A stretch of 64,000 bases of DNA from Sulfitobacter sp043557345 (GCF_043557345.1 NZ_JBIFFV010000004.1:1-64000), one strand, 5' to 3'. Counted from the first letter of the stretch, positions 55,803 through 64,000 are shown. Notes: generated by a model from the sequence alone, not told the origin. Numbers and translations are program-made.

Positions 55803-58715
55803 ATGATTAGAACACTTGATTTCAATGCGTTCAGCGCAGGCACCATCATTGACGACGAATATGCGGATCTGGGCGTGACCGTCTCGGCCAGCGGCGGCTC
55901 TGGCGATGCGATGATCTTTGACAGCAGCAACCCGACGGGCGGCGACAGCGATCTGGCCTCCGACACGCTTGAGGGGCTGTTGATCGTCTCCGAAGACGGC
56001 GACCAGAGCGACCCGGATGACAACGCCGGCGGCGGCAGCCTGTTCTTTGACTTCGATGAGATGGTGCGCATGAAGGGCGTGACCTTCAAAGACATCGAAG
56101 AGACCGGCGGCGAGGGCACCCGTGTCATCTTTTACGATGACAATGGCAACGTGATCCAAAATCACTATGTGCAGCCCACCGGCGATGGCGGTGAGCGTTT
56201 CGTGCAGTTCAACATCGACGGCGTGTCGCGCTTCGAAGTGCGTTTTGAAGGCTCGGGCGCGATCGACAATGTGGTTTTCGACGATGGCCAACCGCAGGGC
56301 GGCGGCAATGATGCGCCAGTGGCCGAGGACGATGTGCTCGAGATCGACGAAGACACCTCCGGCACCGTCGACGTGCTGGGCAATGACAGCGACGCCAATG
56401 GCGACACGCTGACCGTCACCATGGCAAGCTGCCCGGCGGGGCCGGTCGTCATCAATGACGACGGCACGTTGACCTTCACGCCGGACCCGGATTTCAACGG
56501 CGAGACCACGATCACCTATACCGTGGATGACGGCAATGGCGGCACCGACACCGGCACCGTGAATGTCACCGTGAACCCGGTGAATGACGCCCCCGTCGCC
56601 AATGATGACACCGCCGACACCACCGGCACCGATCCGGTCGTGATCCCGGTTCTCGACAATGACACCGATGTCGACGGCGACACCCTGAGCGTGACAGATG
56701 CCTCCAGCGATGATGGCACCGTGACCATCAACGACGATGGCACCATCACCTTTGTCGCCAATGACGGCTTCACCGGCGATGCGACGATCACCTATACCGT
56801 GTCCGACCCCGACGGCCTGACCGACGAAGGCTCGGTGACCGTGACGGTGGGCGACGGCGGTTCGACCCGTGACGGCTATGTCGACGGCACAGCGGGCGCA
56901 GACTTGATCGACACCGCCTATACCGGCGACCCCGATGGCGACATGATCGACAATGACGACGCGATCCTGCCCGATGCGGAAGGCGACGACGACTATGTTC
57001 GCGCCGGCGATGGTGACGACACCATCCTTGCAGGCGACGGCGATGATATCGTCGAGGCGGGCGCAGGCTCCGACGTGGTCGAGGGCGGTGATGGGGACGA
57101 CATGATCACCACCGGCAACGATGACCTCGCCCCCGATCTGGGCTACCCGGAAAGCGACAGCGACGATCTGGGCTTTGACCCCGACGCCGACCCCGAGAAT
57201 GACCGCGACTCCGTCGATGGCGGGGCGGGCAATGACACGATCAGCACCGGCGACGACCGCGACACCATCACCGGCGGCACCGGCGATGACGTGATCAACG
57301 CAGGCATCGACGACGATATCGTCGACGGCGGTGACGGCGATGACCGGATCGTCGGCGGAGAGGGCAACGACAGCCTGCTCGGCGGCGCTGGCAACGACAC
57401 GATCTATGCGGGCAACGACCCCGATCTGGGTCTCGACGTGCTCGACATCCCCGACGAAGAGGATGCGTCCAACCCCTTCACCCCCGACCGCAACCCGAAC
57501 AACGGGATGGACACGGTCGACGGTGGCGCGGGCAATGACGTGATCTATGGCGCCGATGACGCCGACCTGCTGCGCGGCGGCTCGGGCGATGACTATATCG
57601 ATGGTCAGGTCGACGATGACATCATCGAAGGCAATACCGGCAACGACACATTGCTGGGCGGTCAGGGCGACGACAGCCTGTCGGGCGGTCAGGGCAATGA
57701 CGAGCTTGACGGCGGCACCGGCGACGACACCCTGCGCGGCAACCGCGACGATGACCTGCTGGTCGGCGGCGGAGGCAATGACCTGCTCGACGGTGGCGGT
57801 GAGAATGACACGCTGATGGGCGGCGAAGGCGACGACACGCTGATGGGCGGTCAGGGCGACGACCTGCTCGACGGTGGCGCAGGCGTTGATGTGATGACCG
57901 GCGGTGCCGATCAGGACAGCTTTGTCAATGTCAACGCAGGCGACGATGTCGACGGCGGCAGCGCGGGCGTGGATTACGACACGCTCGACCTGCGCGGCTC
58001 TGCCCCCGAGGGCGGCCGTTTGGAGATCACCTATACCTCCGACGACCGCGAAGACGGTTTCGTTGACTACTTCAACGAAGATGGCAGCGATGCCGGGCGT
58101 CTGAACTTCGTCGAGATCGAGAATGTGATCCCCTGTTTCACCCCGGGGACCAAAATCGCCACGCCGCGCGGCGAGGTGCCGGTCGAGGCGCTTGAGGTCG
58201 GTGACCGGGTCATCACCCGCGACAACGGCATCCAGACAATCCGCTGGGTCGGCGCGCGTGAGATGACCGGGGCCGAGTTCGAAATGGCCGCCCATCTCAA
58301 GCCTGTACTGATCCGCAAGGGCGCGCTTGGCAACGATCTGCCCGAGCGTGACATGATGGTCAGCCCCAACCACCGCGTCTTGGTCGCCAATGAGAAAACC
58401 GCGCTCTACTTCGAAGAGCGTGAGGTTCTGGTCGCGGCGAAACATCTGACCGGGATGGAGGGCATCGACGTGGTCGAGGTGTCGGGCACCAGCTACATCC
58501 ATGTGATGTTCGACCGCCACGAGGTGATCCTCTCTGACGGCACATGGACCGAGAGCTTCCAGCCCGGTGACATGTCGCTGGCCGGTATCGGTGAAGAGCA
58601 GCGTCAGGAGATCTTCGAGCTGTTCCCCGAACTGGCGACGAAGGACGGGATCGAAGGCTACACCGCCGCGCGCCGGTCGCTGAAAAAGCACGAGGCCAGC
58701 CTGCTGGTGAAGTAA
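55803..58715 (+). CDS. Secreted RTX-repeat protein with a C-terminal Hint domain
   Basis: A 970-residue, very acidic protein. Residues 1-165 form a beta-rich start (LDFNAFSAGTIIDDEYADLG). Residues about 170-355 are two cadherin/VCBS-like repeats (the EDDVLEIDEDTSGTVDVLGN and NDDTADTTGTDPVVIPVLDN starts, each ending in a TITYTV strand). Residues about 390-720 carry glycine-aspartate nonapeptide RTX repeats (GGAGNDTI, GGQGDDSL), which fold on calcium and direct type I secretion. From Cys778 (PCFTPGTKIATPRGEVPVEA) to MVSPNHRVLVANEK and beyond is a Hint_2 domain of the hedgehog/intein fold, which may self-process. AGGAG precedes the ATG. No transporter genes are nearby. Surface or matrix function is inferred. 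Confidence 0.9.
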   Translation: MIRTLDFNAFSAGTIIDDEYADLGVTVSASGGSGDAMIFDSSNPTGGDSDLASDTLEGLLIVSEDGDQSDPDDNAGGGSLFFDFDEMVRMKGVTFKDIEETGGEGTRVIFYDDNGNVIQNHYVQPTGDGGERFVQFNIDGVSRFEVRFEGSGAIDNVVFDDGQPQGGGNDAPVAEDDVLEIDEDTSGTVDVLGNDSDANGDTLTVTMASCPAGPVVINDDGTLTFTPDPDFNGETTITYTVDDGNGGTDTGTVNVTVNPVNDAPVANDDTADTTGTDPVVIPVLDNDTDVDGDTLSVTDASSDDGTVTINDDGTITFVANDGFTGDATITYTVSDPDGLTDEGSVTVTVGDGGSTRDGYVDGTAGADLIDTAYTGDPDGDMIDNDDAILPDAEGDDDYVRAGDGDDTILAGDGDDIVEAGAGSDVVEGGDGDDMITTGNDDLAPDLGYPESDSDDLGFDPDADPENDRDSVDGGAGNDTISTGDDRDTITGGTGDDVINAGIDDDIVDGGDGDDRIVGGEGNDSLLGGAGNDTIYAGNDPDLGLDVLDIPDEEDASNPFTPDRNPNNGMDTVDGGAGNDVIYGADDADLLRGGSGDDYIDGQVDDDIIEGNTGNDTLLGGQGDDSLSGGQGNDELDGGTGDDTLRGNRDDDLLVGGGGNDLLDGGGENDTLMGGEGDDTLMGGQGDDLLDGGAGVDVMTGGADQDSFVNVNAGDDVDGGSAGVDYDTLDLRGSAPEGGRLEITYTSDDREDGFVDYFNEDGSDAGRLNFVEIENVIPCFTPGTKIATPRGEVPVEALEVGDRVITRDNGIQTIRWVGAREMTGAEFEMAAHLKPVLIRKGALGNDLPERDMMVSPNHRVLVANEKTALYFEEREVLVAAKHLTGMEGIDVVEVSGTSYIHVMFDRHEVILSDGTWTESFQPGDMSLAGIGEEQRQEIFELFPELATKDGIEGYTAARRSLKKHEASLLVK
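56980..57960 (+). repeat. RTX nonapeptide-coding repeat region
   Basis: Degenerate 27-bp units coding GGxGxDxux-type repeats inside the secreted protein, interrupted by two acidic inserts (around 57120-57200 and 57420-57500) that themselves look alike (DLGYPESDSDD and DLGLDVLDIPD starts). Repeated GGCAATGAC/GGCGACGAC words explain the DNA-level repetitiveness. Confidence 0.85.
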
Positions 58716-58747
58716 TCCGGCAAAAGCCGAGCGTAACACGGTTTGAG

Positions 58748-58775
58748 AACGGGGCGGGCGACCGCCCCGTTTTTT
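58748..58775 (+). terminator. Intrinsic terminator after the RTX-Hint gene
   Basis: AACGGGGCGG (58748-58757), loop GCGA, CCGCCCCGTT (58762-58771), then a T run to 58775. It lies 32 bases after the stop. Confidence 0.92.
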
Positions 58776-58785
58776 CATGCGCGGG

Positions 58786-59388
58786 CTATTTCTGCTCTGC
58801 GCGCCATGCCGCCCAGTCCTCGGGCGTGTCGAGGTCGCGCCGCGCGCGCTGGCCGGGCAGGGGCACAAGCTGCATCCGGTCTGCGGCAGCGCGCACGATC
58901 GCGCGGCCCCCATCATCGCCGTGCAGCTGTTTCAACTGATCGAAAAGCGCGGCGGCAAAGACGATGGGATGCCCGGGCTTGCCGTCCTCCGTGGTCGCGC
59001 GCCAGATCAGGGTCTCGCCCGTCAGGTCCACCGCAGCCGCGAGATGGGAGAGATCACTGGCCTCAAGTGCGGGCATATCGGCCAGCAGGACCATGGCGGC
59101 AGGCGTGTCCAACGGCAGGGTAGCAAAGGCGCGGCGCAGGCTGGCGCCCATGCCCTCAGCGGCCTCGGGGATGGGCAGCGGCGTGATGTCCAATCCGCTG
59201 AGCACCCTGTAGCGCGGATGCGGCGCGGGCGGCAGGGCGACGGTGACGGGGCCAATGCCCCGTGCCAGCCGCGCCTGACGGCGCAGCAAGGGCTCACCGC
59301 CGATGTCCTCCATCAATTTGTCACGCCCCCGCATCCGAGTGGCGGCACCGGCAGCGAGGAGGATCACGGGCAGAGAGGCTATTGTCAT
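58786..59388 (-). CDS. MobA/MocA-like nucleotidyltransferase
   Basis: A 200-residue NTP transferase of the molybdenum cofactor nucleotidyltransferase group. The nucleotide loop is ILLAAGAATRMRGRDKLME, the metal-binding motif VLLADMPAL, and the late motif DGKPGHPIVFA. The family makes the cytidine or guanine dinucleotide form of molybdopterin for oxidases such as xanthine dehydrogenase or CO dehydrogenase; MocA-like is favoured by the GHP motif. No molybdoenzyme gene is adjacent in this window. Confidence 0.87.
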   Translation of the reverse strand: MTIASLPVILLAAGAATRMRGRDKLMEDIGGEPLLRRQARLARGIGPVTVALPPAPHPRYRVLSGLDITPLPIPEAAEGMGASLRRAFATLPLDTPAAMVLLADMPALEASDLSHLAAAVDLTGETLIWRATTEDGKPGHPIVFAAALFDQLKQLHGDDGGRAIVRAAADRMQLVPLPGQRARRDLDTPEDWAAWRAEQK

Positions 59389-59504
59389 GCCGCCAGACTA
59401 GCGGGCGGGCAAGGCGAGGATAAGTGTTTTCTTGTGCCGCACGGGATTGCAGATTCCCGCTAAGCTGCCGTTGGCAGGGCGCTTTTTCGTGCTACCCTTG
59501 CCCC

Positions 59505-60815
59505 ATGAATATCAAAGACCTGATCCCGCACACCCTGTTTCGCAAAGCCCGCGAGTACTCTCGCAAACTTTGGGTGCGGGTGGTCTTCATGGGGCTGCTG
59601 GCCTTTGTCGCCCTTGGGCTGACCCAGCTTTTCGAGCCTTTGGTGCCCAAGGAAGTCGCCACGAGGCTGACCGGCGAAGCGGCGGATCGTCTGTTGCAGA
59701 TCATTGCAGATGCGATGCTGGCGGTCACCATTTTTTCGATCACCATCATGGTCACGGTCTACCGCTCGTCCTCGGCCCAGTTCACGCCACGGGCGCATCG
59801 TCTGATCATTCAGGACCGCACCACGCAGAACACGCTGGCGGTCTTTATCGGCGCCTATGTCTATGCGCTGGTGGCGATTATCATGCGCGAGTTGGGCATC
59901 TATGTCGATGAACGCTCCTTTGTGCTGTTCCTGACCACGGTACTGGTGCTGGCGATCATCGTGATTTTCCTGATCCGCTGGGTGCTGCATCTGCAAAGCT
60001 TCGGCAGCCTGATCGACACCACCCGCCAGATCGAGGCGGTGACCACCTCATTGTTCAAGGAGCGTCTAAAGACGCCCTGCATGGGCGGGCATCCCCTGAC
60101 CGGCCCGGTGCCCGAGGATGCGCGCCCGATCTTTGCCCCCGAGAGCGGCTATATCAAACATATCTACCCCGAGGCGCTGGACCAGCAGGCGCGCGACCAT
60201 GGGGCCGCAATCTATATGCCCCGGCGGATCGGTGATTTCGTCTTTGTCGGTGAGCCTCTGGTCATGGTCACCCGGCGGGGCCGCCCGCAGGACGATGAGC
60301 ATGATTGGGACAGTCTTGAGCAGAAGGTCTTTGACACCGTGCAACTGGGCGATCTGCGCACCTTTGACCAAGACCCGCGTTTCGGCCTGCGGGTGCTGGG
60401 CGAGGTTGCCTCGAAGGCGCTGTCGCCGGGGATCAACGATGGCGGCACGGCGATTGACGTGATCACCCGCATCGGGCGCGTGCTGTCCTATTACTCGGAT
60501 GAATCCAAACCGGGCGGCGAGGTCACGCTGCCGTACCTGCATATCCCGCCGATCCCGGCGGATGCGCTGATCGAAGACGGATTTGGGGCGCTGGCGCGCG
60601 ATGGCGCCTCGGTCGTCGATGTGCAAATGGTCTTGCAGGAGGTGCTCACAGGGCTGATGCAGCACCCCGATCCCGGCCTGTCGACCGCCGCCCGTGAGGC
60701 GGCAGAGGATCACCTGCGCCGCGCCTTCGAAGAGGTGCCCTTCGGCCCCGACCGCGCGCGCATCTGGTCCGCCGCCTGCAAAGAGGTGCAGACCGCGGTG
60801 GAAACGCCAGCCTAG
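59505..60815 (+). CDS. DUF2254 family membrane protein
   Basis: A 436-residue protein of unknown function. The DUF2254 pattern is clear: four hydrophobic spans in the first 165 residues (VFMGLLAFVALGLTQLFEPL, AMLAVTIFSITIMVTVYRSS, AVFIGAYVYALVAIIM, VLFLTTVLVLAIIVIFLIRW), then a cytosolic region with SGYIKHIYPEALDQQARDHG and the motif ALSPGINDGGTAIDVITRIG. The ATG at 59505 starts the family-like sequence; the frame open to 59424 is not. It lies convergent with the CorC gene, stops 6 bases apart. Confidence 0.87.
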   Translation: MNIKDLIPHTLFRKAREYSRKLWVRVVFMGLLAFVALGLTQLFEPLVPKEVATRLTGEAADRLLQIIADAMLAVTIFSITIMVTVYRSSSAQFTPRAHRLIIQDRTTQNTLAVFIGAYVYALVAIIMRELGIYVDERSFVLFLTTVLVLAIIVIFLIRWVLHLQSFGSLIDTTRQIEAVTTSLFKERLKTPCMGGHPLTGPVPEDARPIFAPESGYIKHIYPEALDQQARDHGAAIYMPRRIGDFVFVGEPLVMVTRRGRPQDDEHDWDSLEQKVFDTVQLGDLRTFDQDPRFGLRVLGEVASKALSPGINDGGTAIDVITRIGRVLSYYSDESKPGGEVTLPYLHIPPIPADALIEDGFGALARDGASVVDVQMVLQEVLTGLMQHPDPGLSTAAREAAEDHLRRAFEEVPFGPDRARIWSAACKEVQTAVETPA

Positions 60816-60821
60816 GCCGGA

Positions 60822-62144
60822 TCAGAGCGGGCGGATCTTGAGCTGGGTGATCCGGTTGCCATCCCGCTCGATCACCTCAAAGCGGAAGTTGTGGAAGGAG
60901 AAGACCTGCCCCACGGTGGGGATCATCTGCGCCTCATGGATCACCAGCCCGGCCACGGTATTGGCCTCATCATCGGGCAGGGACCAATCGGTCGCGCGGT
61001 TAAGGTCGCGGATGGTCATTGCGCCTTCGACCATCAGATGCCCATCTTCGGATTGTTTAAGCGGGTGATCCGCATCGGGGTCAAACTCATCCGTGATCTC
61101 GCCCACGATCTCTTCGAGGATGTCTTCGAGCGTGATCAGGCCTTGGAGCGAGCCATATTCGTCCACCACCAGTGCAAAATGCGTGCGGCGGCGCAGGAAT
61201 TGGCGCATCTGTTCGTCCAGGGTCGAGGTTTCGGGCACGAAATAGGGTTTCATCACCACGTCGGCCACGTTGAACCCGTTAAGCGCTGCGGCATCGCCGT
61301 TGGGGCCGCCGATCAGCTTGTACATGGCGCGCAACAGGTCTTTCGCATGGATCACGCCGATGATGTTCTCCGGGTCATCGCGAAAGACCGGCAGGCGGGT
61401 GTGGTTCGATTGCAGGCATTTCTCCATGATTTCGGTCGGGTCTGAATCCGCGTCGATCATCTCGATCCCCGAACGGTGCAGCATGACCTCTTCGACCGCG
61501 CGTTCGCGCAGGTCGAGCGCGCCCAATATTCGGTCGCGGTCTTCCTTTTCGACGACACCTTCGGAATGGCCCAGTTGCAGCGCCCCGGCGATTTCCTCGC
61601 GCACCGCCAGAATGTTGCTGTCGGGGTCGATCTGCACGCCGAAAAGCCGCAGCACCCCGCGCACGAAATAGCGCACCGCCGTCACCACGGGCGAGAAGAC
61701 AAGCACCACGATGCTAATCGGGCGCGAGACCAGCGCCGCCGCCGTTTCGGCATTGGTGATGGCATAGGTCTTGGGCAGCACCTCGGCAAAGACCAGCACC
61801 AGAAGCGTCATCACCAGCGTCGCCAGCGCCACGCCGCTTTCGCCGAAGAGCCGCGTAAACAGCGCCGTCGCCATCGAGGCGGCAAGGATGTTGACCAAGT
61901 TGTTGCCCAAAAGGACTGAGCCGATCAGACGCTCGTTATCCTCGGTGATCTTGAGCGCGCGGATCGCGCCGCTTGCGCCCTTGTCGGCCTGCGCGCGCAG
62001 CTTGCCGCGCGAGGCGGCGGTCAGGGCGGTCTCGGAGCCCGAGAAGAAGCCCGACAGGACAAGGAGGAGCAGGATAATTCCGGTGCTGATCCAGAAAGCG
62101 GTGTCAAAAAGGGCGGGGCCCGTTTCCATGAGGTCTAAATCCAT
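60822..62144 (-). CDS. CorC/HlyC family CNNM-CBS membrane protein
   Basis: A 440-residue protein with an N-terminal DUF21/CNNM transmembrane domain (STGIILLLLVLSGFFSGSET, LATLVMTLLVLVFAEVLPKT, SIVVLVFSPVVTAVRYF), two CBS domains (VEEVMLHRSGIEMIDADSDP onward and VADVVMKPYFVPETSTLDEQ onward) and a CorC_HlyC C-terminal domain. CNNM/CorC proteins are implicated in magnesium and cobalt efflux or control. The PKT Glu-Pro-rich motif of the ion path (FAEVLPKTYA) is intact. The start at 62144 is MDLDLMETGPALFD. Confidence 0.92.
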   Translation of the reverse strand: MDLDLMETGPALFDTAFWISTGIILLLLVLSGFFSGSETALTAASRGKLRAQADKGASGAIRALKITEDNERLIGSVLLGNNLVNILAASMATALFTRLFGESGVALATLVMTLLVLVFAEVLPKTYAITNAETAAALVSRPISIVVLVFSPVVTAVRYFVRGVLRLFGVQIDPDSNILAVREEIAGALQLGHSEGVVEKEDRDRILGALDLRERAVEEVMLHRSGIEMIDADSDPTEIMEKCLQSNHTRLPVFRDDPENIIGVIHAKDLLRAMYKLIGGPNGDAAALNGFNVADVVMKPYFVPETSTLDEQMRQFLRRRTHFALVVDEYGSLQGLITLEDILEEIVGEITDEFDPDADHPLKQSEDGHLMVEGAMTIRDLNRATDWSLPDDEANTVAGLVIHEAQMIPTVGQVFSFHNFRFEVIERDGNRITQLKIRPL

Positions 62145-62217
62145 TCATTATGTGTTGCGAATGTTATGGGCGCAGGGGCTGCGTCATTCAAGGGTTGCAA
62201 CGGGGCAGGGTGGTGCG

Positions 62218-63048
62218 ATGCAGGCGAAAATCAACTGCGCGGAGCTTGGGGTTTTGGACGGGCCGCTGCTGCTTTTTGGCGGGCCCTATTCCAACCTTCA
62301 GGCGGTCGAGGCGCTGGCGGCTTTCGCCGCGACACGCGGCATCGACGGGGGGCAGATGATCTGCACCGGCGACAGTGTCGCCTATTGCGGCGCGCCGCGC
62401 GAATGCGTGGCGGCGATCCGGGCGCTTGGCTGTGCCGTGGTGGCGGGCAATTGCGAGGTGCAACTGGCCAGCGGCGCCGAGGATTGCGGCTGCGGCTTCG
62501 CGCCGGGCAGCAGTTGCGATATGCTGTCGGGCGCGTGGTACGCCCATGCGGCAGCCCAGTTGGACGCAGGCGCGAAAAATTGGATGGGCCGCCTGCCGGA
62601 TGTGGCGGTGTTCCGGCATCAGGGTCAGCGCTATGGCGTGATCCACGGCGGGGTGCGCGATGTAGCGCGGTTCATCTGGTCCGAGACTGCGGTGGCGGTG
62701 TTCGAAGAGGAATGGCGGGCGCTGGAAGACATCGCGGGCCCCGTCGATCATATCATCGCAGGCCACTCCGGTCTGCCCTTCATCCACGAGACAGCGCGCG
62801 GGCGGTGGATCAACGCGGGCGTGATCGGCATGCCGCCCCATGACGGCGGCCAGCAGACGCGGCTGGCGCTTCTCGACGGGGGCGAGGTGAGCTTTCACCG
62901 GCTGAGCTACGATGTGGCCGGTGCCCTGGCCGATATGGCCAAGGCAGGCTTGCCGCGCGCCTATGCAGACGCACTGAAAAGCGGTTACTGGCCTTCGGAA
63001 GACGTGTTGCCGTCGGGCTTGCGGGTGCCCTCCTTGGCGAGGGGGTGA
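62218..63048 (+). CDS. Metallophosphoesterase-like protein with degenerate metal-binding motifs
   Basis: A 276-residue protein with the overall arrangement of a calcineurin-like phosphoesterase: start LLLFGGPYSNLQAVEAL, middle TGDSVAYCGAPRECVAAI and VVAGNCEVQL, later VIHGGVRD and IIAGHSGLPF. Motif 1 of the family (Asp-x-His in an SDIHGN-type loop) reads GGPYSN, so both ligands are missing; GN-H/C-D is GNCE; and the last GHTHxP is GHSGLP. It could be a catalytically dead relative or use altered metal coordination. The ATG at 62218 begins the domain. Its end overlaps xerD on the other strand by 64 bases. Confidence 0.78.
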   Translation: MQAKINCAELGVLDGPLLLFGGPYSNLQAVEALAAFAATRGIDGGQMICTGDSVAYCGAPRECVAAIRALGCAVVAGNCEVQLASGAEDCGCGFAPGSSCDMLSGAWYAHAAAQLDAGAKNWMGRLPDVAVFRHQGQRYGVIHGGVRDVARFIWSETAVAVFEEEWRALEDIAGPVDHIIAGHSGLPFIHETARGRWINAGVIGMPPHDGGQQTRLALLDGGEVSFHRLSYDVAGALADMAKAGLPRAYADALKSGYWPSEDVLPSGLRVPSLARG

Positions 63049-63968
63049 CGCTCCAGCACGAGGTCCGAAAGGCGCTCTTCCAAAACATGGGTATAGATCT
63101 CGGTCGTGGCGACATCGGCGTGGCCGAGCATGGTCTGGATCGCCCGCAGATCGGCGCCATTGGCCAGCAGATGCGTGGCGAAGGCGTGGCGCAGGGTGTG
63201 GGGCGTGACTTTCTCGGGCGGCACGCCGCCGGTGACGGCGAATTCCTTGATCAGCAGATAGAAGCGATGCCGCGTCAGATGGCCCATCGCCCCGCGTGAG
63301 GGGAAGAGGTGCCGCGCGGGCGGTTTGCCCTTGGCCTGGGCCGCCTCATCCGCCTTGTCGCGCGCCACAAGCCAAGCCGCCAGCGCGTCGCGGGCAGGCT
63401 CTGACAGGGGCACCAGCCGCTCGCGGCCGCCCTTGCCCGAGATCAGCAGCAGCCGCGGATCGCCCCGCGCGGCGCTGACCGGCAGGCTGACCAGCTCGCT
63501 GACCCGCATGCCGGTGGCATAGAGCAGCTCCATCAGGCAGGTGTTGCGCAGTTGATCGGCCAGCGACCGGCCAGAGTTGCGCGCGGCATCCAGCAGCCGG
63601 TCGACCTCTTCCTCGGACAGGATCTTGGGCAGGCGTTTGTCCTGCCCCGGTCCGGCGATCTGCACCGCCGGGTTGTCTTCGCGCAGCCCTTCCTCAAAGG
63701 CGAAACGGTAGAGTTGTTTGATCGCCGAGAGCCGCCGCGCGCGGGTGGACTTGGCCAGCCCCTGCGCATCGCAATAGACAAGGTAATCTTCGACCTCACC
63801 GCGGCTGGCGGTCAGGAAATCATGGTTGCGCTGCGCCAGAAAGGAGTCAAAATCCTTCAGGTCGCGGCCATAGGCCAGCTGCGTATTGGTGGCGGCACCC
63901 TGTTCGGCGGCGGCGGCCTCCAGAAAGCTGGAGATCCAATGAAAGGTCGGGGTCTGGGACATCATCAT
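62985..63968 (-). CDS. xerD: Tyrosine recombinase XerD
   Basis: Resolves chromosome dimers at dif together with XerC at division. The N-terminal SAM-like core-binding domain starts FHWISSFLEAAAAEQGA. The C-terminal catalytic domain shows Arg in LYATGMRVSELVSLP, Lys in SGKGGRERLVPL, His-x-x-Arg in TPHTLRHAFATHLL, His in LGHADVATTEIYTH, and the Tyr nucleophile in that last motif. Three consecutive ATG codons (63968, 63965, 63962) can start it; the ribosome site is weak. The C-terminus extends beyond the usual XerD end (RHPLAKEGTRKPDGN) and overlaps the convergent gene. Confidence 0.93.
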   Translation of the reverse strand: MMMSQTPTFHWISSFLEAAAAEQGAATNTQLAYGRDLKDFDSFLAQRNHDFLTASRGEVEDYLVYCDAQGLAKSTRARRLSAIKQLYRFAFEEGLREDNPAVQIAGPGQDKRLPKILSEEEVDRLLDAARNSGRSLADQLRNTCLMELLYATGMRVSELVSLPVSAARGDPRLLLISGKGGRERLVPLSEPARDALAAWLVARDKADEAAQAKGKPPARHLFPSRGAMGHLTRHRFYLLIKEFAVTGGVPPEKVTPHTLRHAFATHLLANGADLRAIQTMLGHADVATTEIYTHVLEERLSDLVLERHPLAKEGTRKPDGNTSSEGQ

Positions 63969-64000
63969 TGCTGGAGCAATACAATCTGCAAGGCGGCACG

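Noticed and set aside
56980..57960. A possible CRISPR-like or satellite repeat
   Set aside because: The units are degenerate, in frame and code for RTX nonapeptides; there are no uniform repeats with unique spacers.
58134..58560. An intein inserted in a host protein
   Set aside because: The Hint domain is C-terminal, has no C-extein beyond a short tail and no clear C-terminal Asn-nucleophile splice junction, so a secreted Hint_2 protein fits better.
55788..58916. A 1042-codon open frame on the minus strand
   Set aside because: It is the antisense of the RTX-Hint gene; the repetitive Asp/Gly codons leave no stops. The plus strand has a ribosome site, domains and a terminator.
63562..63968. 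XerD as the integrase of a mobile element
   Set aside because: No attachment repeats, phage genes or base-composition change are visible around it, and the sequence is of the housekeeping XerD type.

Overview
The window is a high-GC, gene-dense chromosomal segment from an alphaproteobacterium, most likely a Rhodobacteraceae of the marine Roseobacter group. The indications are an ALA-synthase type HemA, a DksA without zinc cysteines, a large/small acetolactate synthase pair behind a peptide-leader attenuator, a Bpt-type N-end-rule transferase, a betaine/proline ProVWX importer and an RTX-Hint secreted protein. I see no insertion sequence, prophage, CRISPR array or integrase other than the housekeeping XerD. 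The genus is not settled by what can be read here.

Layout. 1-9.4 kb: tRNA-Asp, an M20 peptidase, a GAF/HisKA_2 histidine kinase, hemA, a RodZ-like HTH membrane protein, ispG, two tandem DsbA-like thiol proteins and an aminotransferase. 9.4-17.5 kb: cell-wall amidase AmiC, PBP1a, release factor 2, an amidase, an XRE regulator and a small cold-shock-like protein. 17.5-20.1 kb: ilvBN with promoter, 15-codon leader peptide and intrinsic terminator. 20.2-28.8 kb: bpt, an RDD membrane protein, a DUF2852 protein, a YbaK editing protein, the glnE-orf-rlmI-PIN operon, an M48 protease and OsmC. 28.9-32.7 kb: a MoxR ATPase / DUF2927 lipoprotein / 56-residue membrane protein / VWA protein cluster. 32.8-40.2 kb: dksA, an FAD monooxygenase, the arginase-ctlX-ocd arginine catabolic operon, dsbB, a YqaA-type membrane protein, tRNA-Leu(CAA) and a GH-like TIM-barrel protein. 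40.1-46.4 kb: YaeQ, a TetR/AhpD-like divergent pair, the arsR-ACR3-arsH arsenic operon and an aldehyde dehydrogenase. 46.6-50.4 kb: a five-gene stressosome operon. 50.6-54.5 kb: proXWV and a DUF1127 protein. 54.5-58.7 kb: a 1.3-kb gene-poor stretch, then a 970-residue RTX-Hint protein. 58.8-64 kb: a MobA-like nucleotidyltransferase, DUF2254, a CorC/HlyC protein, a metallophosphoesterase-like protein lacking key metal ligands, and xerD.

The most interesting system is the stressosome operon on the minus strand (50375 to 46590). It encodes RsbR, RsbS and RsbT, then a GHKL-SpoIIE phosphatase fusion, then a protein with an RsbT-like GHKL domain in front of a complete HisKA_2 histidine kinase. The genes overlap or nearly touch. 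A Gram-positive-type stress-sensing complex thus appears wired to an alphaproteobacterial-type kinase, with no sigma-B, RsbV/W or RsbU nearby. The betaine importer next to it suggests, but does not prove, an osmotic or general stress role.

Regulatory elements readable by eye include the ilv attenuator, paired palindromes in front of the TetR and DUF2852 genes, a probable leaderless arsR, several clear intrinsic terminators, and unexplained hairpins at 4201-4226, 18068-18113 and 54612-54662.
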